DNA of 64,000 bases from Bacteroidota bacterium (GTDB lineage Bacteria > Bacteroidota > Bacteroidia > Cytophagales > Cyclobacteriaceae), in contig JAFDYU010000008.1 in NCBI GenBank assembly GCA_018267285.1, forward strand, positions 301,404 to 365,403. The letters run 5' to 3'. The position numbers and the translations under genes are program-made. Position 1 is the stretch's first letter. Every line of letters begins with the position of its first letter. Shown here in pieces: positions 34,228 to 41,236 of the stretch. The notes under the pieces were generated by a model that was not told where the DNA came from, did no database searches, and saw only the letters and a program-made list of their open reading frames with translations.

Positions 34228-34701
34228 TTATGCTCTTTCAATTACGCAATTGTAACAACCGGGGCTTGCATTGTGTATGTGTATATAGGCAATTTCTTCA
34301 TTCTCAAAAGTCTTAATGATTTGTTCTTTTAGTAAGTGTCCTTCAGTTACAGATGCTCCTTTCATAATACCATCTTTGTCATAGCCACGCAAAGAGAGAA
34401 GTCTATGACTAAACATTTTTGGAATTTCGTTTGTTTCCAAAGTTGGTGTCTTTGCAGTTTTTCTAACGAAGATTGGGCCACTTGCTTGATAAGGCGAATT
34501 TGTCTTGTGATGTTGGTATGGTAATAAAATAACTTCTTCGCCAATTTCTGCGTCTTCCAAGCTTACTCTACAAGGGAAACCCGGGAATTTGTCAACAGTC
34601 ATTCTTATTGCTCCAATCTTTTTTAATTCTAAATTGTCCAAATTAAAAAGCTCTGAAAATTCTCTACTATCTAATGCTTTGATTTTAAAATTCATTGTCA
34701 T
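34228..34701 (-). CDS. DUF1203-domain protein
   Basis: A 157-residue protein fitting DUF1203: FPGFPCRVSLEDAEIGEEVI, LLPYQHHKTNSPYQASGPIF, LLSLRGYDKDGIMKGASVTE and the closing AYIHIHNASPGCYNCVIERA. The conserved His-Asn and Cys near the end suggest a binding or catalytic site, but the family has no known function. It is followed on the same strand by the 332-base region that contains the tetX operator-like sites. Confidence 0.85.
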   Translation of the reverse strand: MTMNFKIKALDSREFSELFNLDNLELKKIGAIRMTVDKFPGFPCRVSLEDAEIGEEVILLPYQHHKTNSPYQASGPIFVRKTAKTPTLETNEIPKMFSHRLLSLRGYDKDGIMKGASVTEGHLLKEQIIKTFENEEIAYIHIHNASPGCYNCVIERA

Positions 34702-34760
34702 ATTTTTTTATGCAAATATGGGGGTAAAAATGAAACGTACATGATGGATAATATTTTTTT

Positions 34761-34926
34761 TGCCCGTCAGGTCTTACGACCTGACGAAAATCTGAATCTA
34801 AAACAAATCTCTGTAATCTGTAGTTGCAACCCGCGGTCAGTACATCAGCGAAGCACCATGAGGCAAAGATAAAGATTTCATGTGAGTGCTGGTTGTGTCA
34901 GGTCGGAAGACCTGACAGGCACATTA
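34761..34926 (-). mobile_element. Miniature deletion derivative of the RAYT element (copy C)
   Basis: This 166-base element is the RAYT element with its interior removed, in inverted orientation. Bases 34761-34837 are the reverse complement of the right end at 1868-1945, including the last codons of the transposase and the hairpin GTCAGGTCGTAAGACCTGAC. Bases ~34838-34926 are the reverse complement of the left end, including the transposase start region and the other hairpin. The fusion point is CCGCGG/TCAGTAC. It has both termini and no coding capacity, so it could be moved in trans by an intact transposase. Confidence 0.85.
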
Positions 34927-35333
34927 AACAAATTGATTTTTATCAAGCGTGCGGTCTTTTTGAAAACAAGGCAGAAGCTGAAAAACTGTACGATCAGCTT
35001 GCTAAACTTCTATTACTAATACAAGAGGAAGCTACTATCGGAAAAAAATCAGAAGGCGGTAGATTGGGAATGTACAATAATGAAATATTGATTGCCGATA
35101 ACACTGTATTTGCTAGAATGGGATCAAAGCGAAGTGTCTATGTAAATCAAAATGCACTCAACCTGTTGCTTACCTTTCAAGAACCGTTTTGCGAACAGAC
35201 CGAGCTATACCTTCAGAACCTCATAAAGAAATCCACTCAAATCAGTGTAACAGGTGAGCGTGCGAGAAATAGGTTTTTTAAAAATATGAACGCAAAGATT
35301 GAGTCGTTTAAACCAACACTTGGTGTAGTTTAA
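34927..35333 (+). pseudogene. 5'-truncated gene of unknown function behind the miniature element
   Basis: The frame stays open from inside copy C to the stop at 35331-35333, but the first in-frame ATG after the element is at 35070. The protein part (QIDFYQACGLFENKAEAEKL onward, ~135 residues) looks like a genuine mixed alpha/beta protein with no family I know. The element appears to have removed its own start, so it is either a remnant or is now expressed from an alternative start, giving 87 residues from 35070. Confidence 0.5.
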
Positions 35334-35435
35334 AATTGTTTGTGTCACGTGCATTCGTAGAAGTACACGCAAGCATCTAACGGTATCGTTTCCTTTTTTT
35401 GATACCCACAATGGAGCAAGTGATTGTCGATTCTG

Positions 35436-36170
35436 TTATTGTTTCTTTTCGTTCCATTTGCGGTAATTTATCTCTTCGTTAATCTTGTCGAGCAAGTCAA
35501 GGCTTCTGGGAAAAATTGAATGCAATAACGTGTTTCGGAGCGTAGTTACATCCTTCTGTAGTTGCTGCAAATAAAGTAGCACATTGGGTTTTTTTCTTAT
35601 TCGTTCTATGATGGCTTTAGGATTTGATTCCTTCTCAAAAGTAAATTCCTCGTATGTGAGTTGATCGGTGTAAGCATGATTGTATGAGATGTTCATTTCA
35701 AACGGCAACTGGATTTGCATGAGGTCATTCAATTGTGTGTAATGCAAAATGATGGCGGTTCGGAGAGCAGAATTGGTGATCAAGCGAAGATTGCTTGATG
35801 ATTTCAGGTCTTCATAGATAGCGAGATTGTAAACAGGATGGATAAGCATAATGAGGGAGGCAGACATCGCATCAAAATCTTCTGGTGAAACAGCTTTGTC
35901 TGTTGATACTAACGCAAGCAACTGCTTGCTGGCCATCAATTTTTCGTGACATCTAATTAACTCAAGGTTGATCATGGCCGTATCGGATGACAGCGCGTCA
36001 CGAAACGCGAAAAGATATTCTTTCTCGTGTTGCCGATCAGCTACAGAGTCTTTAAAGTTCTCGACTGCCAGTGCTGCCAGCACACCAATAAAAATCAAAA
36101 TCACCTGCAACAAGATGTTTCCCAGGGATTTGTTCTGAAATATCTTGCGCAGAAAACCAGCGATAGACAC
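35436..36170 (-). CDS. DUF6090-family membrane-anchored protein
   Basis: A 244-residue protein. The N-terminal segment SLGNILLQVILIFIGVLAAL (about residues 14-33) is the single membrane helix typical of the DUF6090 family, followed by AVENFKDSVADRQHEKEYL. The remaining ~200 residues are helical. The family is widespread and multi-copy in Bacteroidota, with unknown function. Its start lies one base after the cupin gene stop, so the two are probably cotranscribed. Confidence 0.8.
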   Translation of the reverse strand: MSIAGFLRKIFQNKSLGNILLQVILIFIGVLAALAVENFKDSVADRQHEKEYLFAFRDALSSDTAMINLELIRCHEKLMASKQLLALVSTDKAVSPEDFDAMSASLIMLIHPVYNLAIYEDLKSSSNLRLITNSALRTAIILHYTQLNDLMQIQLPFEMNISYNHAYTDQLTYEEFTFEKESNPKAIIERIRKKPNVLLYLQQLQKDVTTLRNTLLHSIFPRSLDLLDKINEEINYRKWNEKKQ

Positions 36171-36171
36171 T

Positions 36172-36522
36172 TTATTTCTTTTTGTATTCGATGATCTGAA
36201 CTTTCGAAGTTTTGCTTCCGCTATTAATTACGGTGTGTGTTTCTGCTTCGCTCCACATCGTTGTACCTGCCGGCACTTTTTGGGTTATCGCTTTTCCGGT
36301 AGGCGTGGTAACGGTTACTGTTGCATCGGTCAACATTACTGTGAGGTGAGCAGGGTGCGTATGTTTGCCCAAGCCGCACAAATCCTTGCCCGGCAGGCTC
36401 ACCAACTCTGTTACCTTAACCTGATCGTTATCAATGATGACTTTGCCATACGGCTTGGCTTTCTCCTGGGAGAAAACCGCTTTTGCACCGAGTACAAAAG
36501 CGAGTGTTAAAAATGTTTTCAT
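36172..36522 (-). CDS. Exported cupin-like protein
   Basis: A 116-residue protein with a signal peptide (ending AVFSQ). The core has a cupin pattern: VKVTELVSLPGKDLCGLGKH with THPAHLTVMLTD supplying the His-rich first motif, and PAGTTMWSEAETHTVINSGS the second. A single His pair (HTH) may bind a metal. Role unknown. It lies between an MFS transporter gene (21 bases upstream) and the DUF6090 gene. Confidence 0.75.
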   Translation of the reverse strand: MKTFLTLAFVLGAKAVFSQEKAKPYGKVIIDNDQVKVTELVSLPGKDLCGLGKHTHPAHLTVMLTDATVTVTTPTGKAITQKVPAGTTMWSEAETHTVINSGSKTSKVQIIEYKKK

Positions 36523-36543
36523 AATCTACAGGGTTAGTTATCG

Positions 36544-37845
36544 CTAAACAGCTTTTATTGAATGGGTAAACAAAAATTCAGAAGAGCCCAGTTGTAAATC
36601 GGAGTTTTTGAATGGATTTGCCGCATACGTTACTTCACCGGGGCAACTCATCCGGTATCGCACAATCAATGAAGAAAGAATTGTAAGTAGCCCGATCGAT
36701 AGAATTGGAGCCACCATTCCAAATTTGTCTGCGATCAACCCGGTGAGAATTGCCCCGACCGCATAACCCGAGTCTCTCCACAAACGGAAAATACCCAGAC
36801 TTTTAGCACGTTGATCGGGATGTGTGTGATCCGAAATCGCGGCAAGGAAAGTGGGGTAGACAATGGCTGTTCCAGCTCCCAGCAACGATGACAATGCGAC
36901 AAAAGAAAATAATGAGTTCACCTTTATCATGGCAAGCAAAGCAACTCCTTGCACGAACATGCCTAAAAACATCAGTGTCTTCTTGCAGTACTTATCCGCC
37001 AGTTTGCCTGTGATGAGTTGCCCCAAACCCCATACGGCAGGGTAGGTGGCAACGATGATTCCGATCTCGTGGAGATTGAAACCCTTCGATGCCAGAAGAA
37101 GTGGGAATAACCCCCACACCATTCCATCGTTTAAGTTATTGACAAAACCAGCTTGCGTTATTGAGCCAAGATTCTTGTGAAGCCAGGTGGTCTCCCAAAA
37201 TATTTTTCTCAATTTAAGAATACTGCTTGAAGTTGACTCCAGGCGCACATGTTGGCGTGTATCTTTCACGAAAAGCCAGCTCATGATCAACCCGGCCAAG
37301 GTCAGTACTACCCCTATGTAAAAAGGATAAGGCCGCAGACCATAATTGTTTGCGATCCATCCGGTGAAGAAAGCTACAGCAGCAAGGGCGATGTATCCTG
37401 CAAATTCATTCAAGCCCATCGCAAAGCCGCGTTGTTTTTCCCCCACTAAATCAATTTTCATTACAACCGTGCTGGACCAGGCAAGACCCTGGTGTAAGCC
37501 AAGTAATACGTTTGCTGCAATAATCCAATTCCAATCGGGAGCATAAATTAAAAGAAGTGGAACAGGAAGGGCGATGATCCAGCCTGTAAGCAAAAGATTT
37601 TTTCTCCCGAAACGATTGGATAGTGTGCCGGTGTAGTAATTGGTGACGGCTTTAGTAATACCAAACACCACAATAAATGAAAATATTGCCGACCGCGCAG
37701 CAAGATCAAAATCTTCTTCTGCCATTTGTGGAATGATGGTGCGCTCAAGGCCGATCATTCCTCCAACAAAAGCATTGACAATTACCAGTAAAGTGAATTG
37801 TTTCCGGTTTTTTTTCAAACCAAGTTTTATCGTTTCAATTTCCAT
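36544..37845 (-). CDS. MFS transporter
   Basis: A 433-residue inner-membrane protein with 12 predicted helices. The A-motif-like loop reads GTLSNRFGRKNLLLTGW in the first half and ITGKLADKYCKKTLMFLG in the second, as in MFS exporters. The substrate cannot be read from the sequence. Its start overlaps the tail of the decayed phosphorylase frame. It lies downstream of an ArsR-rhodanese regulator on the same strand, which suggests export of a sulfur- or metal-related compound; this is inferred from context. Confidence 0.88.
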   Translation of the reverse strand: MEIETIKLGLKKNRKQFTLLVIVNAFVGGMIGLERTIIPQMAEEDFDLAARSAIFSFIVVFGITKAVTNYYTGTLSNRFGRKNLLLTGWIIALPVPLLLIYAPDWNWIIAANVLLGLHQGLAWSSTVVMKIDLVGEKQRGFAMGLNEFAGYIALAAVAFFTGWIANNYGLRPYPFYIGVVLTLAGLIMSWLFVKDTRQHVRLESTSSSILKLRKIFWETTWLHKNLGSITQAGFVNNLNDGMVWGLFPLLLASKGFNLHEIGIIVATYPAVWGLGQLITGKLADKYCKKTLMFLGMFVQGVALLAMIKVNSLFSFVALSSLLGAGTAIVYPTFLAAISDHTHPDQRAKSLGIFRLWRDSGYAVGAILTGLIADKFGMVAPILSIGLLTILSSLIVRYRMSCPGEVTYAANPFKNSDLQLGSSEFLFTHSIKAV

Positions 37846-38215
37846 TTTCCCTTAGCAGTTTGGTGGTCTGATAAATCAACTCAAGTGATGACAGGCTTCC
37901 ATTCTCGGCACCTTTTTCAAAATCACCGTTTTGCTGTGCCATTGAATTTGTAGGGGTGCAAAACATACAACCTGTTTCTTTTTAGTTTTGCCAAAAAGTG
38001 TATAATGCCGATGCCTCCATCTCTACACAATCAGCACCTTTCTTTTTCGCCTGTTCAATTGATGGGGGTGTTTCTATACGGAGCATCCGTGGTCCAACCG
38101 ATTCCTGATCCCGTTCTGATTTTGGTCTCACATCAAGAATGGTAACGGGTTTCTTTTTTGCCAACCAGTTGGTGAGTGCACCAACTTCAATAATCAAATC
38201 TTCTGTTGTCGTCAT
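37835..38215 (-). pseudogene. Decayed chimera: rhodanese N-terminus joined to nucleoside phosphorylase C-terminus
   Basis: From 38215 the frame reads a rhodanese start (EVGALTNWLAKKKPVTILDV then RPKSERDQ). It then switches abruptly to a nucleoside phosphorylase tail: PRMLRIETPPSIEQAKKKGA and CVEMEASALYTF. The frame stops at 37982-37984. Beyond that, in other frames, the phosphorylase end is still recognisable (TNSMAQQNGDFEKGAENGSL followed by SSLELIYQTTKLL), ending at 37835 inside the MFS start. A deletion fused two genes and later frameshifts broke the tail. The phosphorylase assignment rests on the CVEMEA motif. Confidence 0.65.
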
Positions 38216-38226
38216 AGTAATAAAAC

Positions 38227-38895
38227 TTAATTCATTGAAATTTCAACCGGTAATTCTTGAATTTTCCAGTCTGGAAAACCTTCTTCAAGGCGGGTGGCTT
38301 TGTACCCTGCCTTTACAAGAATTGCAACGGCTTCGTCTGCGAAAACACAAAATGGCCCCCGGCAGTATGCGACAATCTCCGTGCACTTCGGAAGTTCTTT
38401 TAATCGCTTCGATAATTGATCAAGTGGCATAGAGATCGCATTTGCAATGTGGCCTTTGTTATATTCAGTTTCAGGACGAACATCCAAGATCGTTACTTTT
38501 CCTAATTCAATTTTTTTGATCAACTGATCAATTGTAACGGACTCAAAATCGAATTTTGATTTTCTGAAATTTTTGACGAGTTTTTCTATGGTTGCAATGC
38601 GCTCGATTCCCAACTCTCTCAACGCTCTCCATGTCTTGAACACATTTGCGTTTGCCAACCGGTAGTAAATAAAATTTCCCTGACGATTGACATCAACGAT
38701 CTGGGCTACTTTTAATACTTGCAGGTGCTGTGAAGCATTGGCAACGGGAAGGTGCGTTTGTTCTGCAATCTGTTCAACTGAATATTCGCCCTGTGCCAAC
38801 AACTCAATGATCTCTAACCGGTGCGGATTGGCGAGCGACTTGGTGATCTTCGCTAATTCTGAATATACGCTGTCCTTGAATTCTCTCTTGTTCAT
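38227..38895 (-). CDS. ArsR-family regulator with C-terminal rhodanese domain
   Basis: A 222-residue protein. Residues ~10-100 are an ArsR winged helix (ITKSLANPHRLEIIELLAQG, HLPVANASQHLQVLKVAQIV, RQGNFIYYRLAN). Residues ~120-218 are a rhodanese domain (VTILDVRPETEYNKGHIANA) with the active-site loop YCRGPFCVFAD, whose cysteine can carry a persulfide. This fusion is known as a sulfur-responsive type of repressor in several phyla. A perfect 24-bp palindrome lies 31 bases upstream of its start codon. The decayed rhodanese stub and the MFS gene follow on the same strand. Confidence 0.9.
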   Translation of the reverse strand: MNKREFKDSVYSELAKITKSLANPHRLEIIELLAQGEYSVEQIAEQTHLPVANASQHLQVLKVAQIVDVNRQGNFIYYRLANANVFKTWRALRELGIERIATIEKLVKNFRKSKFDFESVTIDQLIKKIELGKVTILDVRPETEYNKGHIANAISMPLDQLSKRLKELPKCTEIVAYCRGPFCVFADEAVAILVKAGYKATRLEEGFPDWKIQELPVEISMN

Positions 38896-38911
38896 GCTTT
38901 TTTCAAAAAAT

Positions 38912-38949
38912 CAAAGGTATAAAAACTATTCAATAAATTTATTGAATAG
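38912..38949 (-). promoter_or_regulatory. Promoter and perfect 24-bp palindrome of the ArsR-rhodanese gene
   Basis: CTATTCAATAAA (38926-38937) is followed directly by its exact reverse complement (38938-38949). On the minus strand a TACCTTTG -7 element occupies 38919-38912, just downstream, so a bound dimer would sit between the -7 and -33 positions and block RNA polymerase. Self-repression by the ArsR-rhodanese protein is inferred. Confidence 0.7.
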
Positions 38950-39117
38950 AAATTTTTGGCTTGAACTCATTTTTTTGGATGTTTCAAAGGGGGCTTGGGC
39001 AGGTTGACGGGCTTTCGAAAGCTTACTTATTAATAATATGGTACTGTGGCGTAGCCGCTGCTGCTGCTAATCAAAAGCATTGCCAATTTGCTCATTTTTA
39101 ATAAAAAATGTAAAAAA

Positions 39118-39147
39118 GTGGTTGAAAGTGGTTGAAAGTGGTTGAAA
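39118..39147 (+). promoter_or_regulatory. Three tandem GTGGTTGAAA units, likely MraZ operator
   Basis: Three perfect 10-base direct repeats stand 44 bases before the mraZ start. In other bacteria MraZ binds runs of short direct repeats at a 10-base period in front of its own gene. The same spacing is seen here with a different word. The repeats also contain the TTG used as the -33 element, so binding would block the promoter. Confidence 0.7.
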
Positions 39148-39161
39148 ATTACCTATGTTTG
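39132..39161 (+). promoter_or_regulatory. dcw operon promoter (PmraZ)
   Basis: TTG at 39132-39134 and TATGTTTG at 39154-39161 are separated by 19 bases, matching the Bacteroidota -33/-7 consensus. It overlaps the second and third repeats of the putative MraZ operator and is the only clear promoter before the cluster. A TAGGAGA stretch (39164-39170) lies about 20 bases before the start codon. Confidence 0.65.
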
Positions 39162-39191
39162 CTTAGGAGAAAAAGACAACCACTATAGTCT

Positions 39192-39632
39192 ATGACTTTC
39201 TTCACCAGTGAATATGAGTGTAAGCTTGATGCCAAAGGCAGATTGGTGCTGCCTGCGCGGATCAAATCGCAGTTGCCTGAAGACAGCCGCGAGCTGGTTA
39301 TTCGCAAGGGCTTCGAGCAGTGCCTCATCATTTATCCGTTGGTGGAGTTCAAAAAAGTTTTCTCAAAAATTTCGGGGTTGAATGAGTTCAACGAAGAGAA
39401 CCGCAAACTCCAGCGCAATTTTTTGTCGGGCGTGGTTACGGTAGAGCTTGACGGCAACGGCCGTTTTCTCATACCCAAAAACATGTTGACCTACGCCAAC
39501 ATAGACAAAGAGATGATGCTGGTGGGTACGGGGGCAAAAGTTGAAGCCTGGAATCCGAGCATTTATGAGAAGCACATCATTCAAGACCCCAGTGAGTTGT
39601 CCAAGTTGGCGGCCAAGCATTTGAATGAGTAG
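39192..39632 (+). CDS. mraZ: Transcriptional regulator MraZ
   Basis: A 146-residue protein of normal length with two SpoVT/AbrB-like halves: SEYECKLDAKGRLVLPARIK (N-terminal DXXXR motif) and TVELDGNGRFLIPKNMLTYA. MraZ forms a ring that binds direct repeats and represses the dcw operon. Three such repeats lie upstream. It opens the cluster; rsmH starts 216 bases later, a gap that contains a four-helix-bundle gene remnant. Confidence 0.95.
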   Translation: MTFFTSEYECKLDAKGRLVLPARIKSQLPEDSRELVIRKGFEQCLIIYPLVEFKKVFSKISGLNEFNEENRKLQRNFLSGVVTVELDGNGRFLIPKNMLTYANIDKEMMLVGTGAKVEAWNPSIYEKHIIQDPSELSKLAAKHLNE

Positions 39633-39748
39633 TGAATGAAGACTCGAGTTTCATACCATGAGATTCGATCTTCTACCATACTTCGGCTTACCAGCTTCCA
39701 GCTTTCAGTTTCGAGCTATGAGCTTGATTGTTCTTTGAATTTAAGTAT

Positions 39749-39859
39749 ATGAGGAATTTTAAGAAGCTAAAAAATTGGCAAATGGGAATGGAATTAGTGA
39801 ATCGCATTTACGAAATGACAGAGCAGCTTCCTCAAGAGGAGAAGTCTCATGACTTATAG
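39749..39859 (+). pseudogene. Truncated four-helix-bundle (S23/IVP family) gene, copy 1
   Basis: A 36-codon frame, MRNFKKLKNWQMGMELVNRI then YEMTEQLPQEEKS, matches the first helix and a half of the four-helix-bundle family (TIGR02436-like), which is normally ~120 residues. It runs out of family sequence at EEKS and stops 11 bases inside rsmH. The preceding spacer (39633-39748) is made of word-like degenerate repeats (CCAGCTTTCAG, GAGCTATGAGC). It is the first of three such genes in this cluster. Confidence 0.7.
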
Positions 39860-40778
39860 CTCAAAACCCGAAGCTCGTGGCTACCATAAGCCGGTAATGC
39901 TTCGCGAATGCCTTGAGGGGTTAAACATCGACCCGGAAGGTATATATGTAGATGTGACGTTTGGCGGAGGTGGCCATAGTTTGGCGATACTGGAGAAATT
40001 GAAAGGAGGCAGGCTGATTGCATTCGATCAGGATGAAGATGCAAAAAGCGAAGCCGAGAAAATACAACATCGTTCTTTTACATTTTGTCAGGCCAACTTC
40101 CGATACCTAAAACAGTATTTGAAGTTGCATGGTGTAAGCAAAGTCAATGGCATTCTTGCGGATTTGGGAGTTTCATCGCATCAGATTGATGAAGCATCGC
40201 GTGGTTTTTCCACCCGCTTCGATGGCCCGCTCGATATGCGCATGGACCGCAAGTCTAAGGTTACGGCTGCAAAAATTTTGAACGGCTACAGTGAAGAGCA
40301 GTTGCACAAAATTTTTGGAATGTACGGTGAATTGAAGAATGCCAAGACAGCCGCGAAGGCGGTGGTTTCAAGCCGGAAGGCAAAAAATTTTGAAACCACA
40401 TTGGATTTGAAGAATGCATTGCAATCCGTTGCACCGCGCGGCAAGGAGAATAAATATTTCGCCCAGGTGTTTCAGGCGTTGCGCATCGAAGTAAATCAGG
40501 AGATGCAGGCGCTTGAAGATTTTTTGCACCAATGTGGCGAAGTGATGGAAAAAGAAGGTCGGTTGGTGGTGATGAGCTATCACTCGCTCGAAGATAGACT
40601 GGCGAAAAACTACATCAACACCGGCAAAATGTTTGGCGAGGTAGAGAAAGATTTTTTTGGAAATAAGATCAAGCCTTTTGAAGCGGTAAATCGAAAACCG
40701 ATTGAAGCCTCGGAAGAAGAAGTGAACGAAAACAACAGAGCACGAAGTGCAAAATTGAGAGTAGCAGAAAAAATATAG
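39849..40778 (+). CDS. rsmH: 16S rRNA (cytosine(1402)-N(4))-methyltransferase
   Basis: A 309-residue protein of normal length. SAM-binding motifs: YVDVTFGGGGHSLAILEKL and LIAFDQDEDA. Family motifs: GILADLGVSSHQIDEASRGF and FDGPLDMRMD, and a C-terminal VMSYHSLEDRLAKNY. It methylates C1402 of 16S rRNA in the decoding centre. The start overlaps the tail of the truncated four-helix-bundle frame by 11 bases, suggesting that the remnant inserted just before rsmH or contributed its first codons. Confidence 0.95.
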   Translation: MTYSSKPEARGYHKPVMLRECLEGLNIDPEGIYVDVTFGGGGHSLAILEKLKGGRLIAFDQDEDAKSEAEKIQHRSFTFCQANFRYLKQYLKLHGVSKVNGILADLGVSSHQIDEASRGFSTRFDGPLDMRMDRKSKVTAAKILNGYSEEQLHKIFGMYGELKNAKTAAKAVVSSRKAKNFETTLDLKNALQSVAPRGKENKYFAQVFQALRIEVNQEMQALEDFLHQCGEVMEKEGRLVVMSYHSLEDRLAKNYINTGKMFGEVEKDFFGNKIKPFEAVNRKPIEASEEEVNENNRARSAKLRVAEKI

Positions 40779-40846
40779 TTGATCGTTTTTAGTGGTTAGC
40801 AAAAATGGTTCTAACAACTTTCTACGAAAACCAACACAAAAAAGAA

Positions 40847-41236
40847 ATGGAAAACAAATTTAGAATAGAACCCGAACGAGGAAACGAAACGAAGGTTAAA
40901 ACTTCGCAAGGAGGCACAAGCATGTTCTCCGGTTTTGAACGTAAGCTGAAACTTGAAAGCTACTTTGAGGAGGGTTTTCCGGTTCAGTACTTGCCTAAGA
41001 TTTTGTTCGTTGTTTTTCTAAGCCTTATCTACATCAGCAACACGCATTATGCTGACAAGACAACGCGCGCTATTGAAAGAGCCGAAAACGAAGTAGAAGA
41101 TTTGCGTGCCGATTTCACCACGCTGAAAGCCGATGTAATGTTTGCCAGTAAACAAAGCGAAGTGGCGAGAAGAGTGAAGTCTTTGGGTTTGGAAGAAAGT
41201 TTAACACCCCCGTTTAAAATTGTAGTTGAGAAGTGA
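40847..41236 (+). CDS. ftsL: FtsL-like cell division protein
   Basis: A 129-residue protein from ATG 40847 (a start at 40805 is possible). It has a cytoplasmic N-terminus, one membrane helix (YLPKILFVVFLSLIYIS) and a periplasmic coiled-coil (TTRAIERAENEVEDLRADFT). This is the FtsL layout, although primary sequence is poorly conserved. FtsL bridges FtsQ and the FtsW-FtsI synthase at the septum. The stop overlaps the ftsI GTG start by four bases. Confidence 0.85.
   Translation: MENKFRIEPERGNETKVKTSQGGTSMFSGFERKLKLESYFEEGFPVQYLPKILFVVFLSLIYISNTHYADKTTRAIERAENEVEDLRADFTTLKADVMFASKQSEVARRVKSLGLEESLTPPFKIVVEK

Noticed and set aside
39118-39147. Tandem repeats as a CRISPR array or VNTR
   Set aside because: The units are 10 bases with no spacers and lie in the mraZ promoter; an MraZ operator explains them better.
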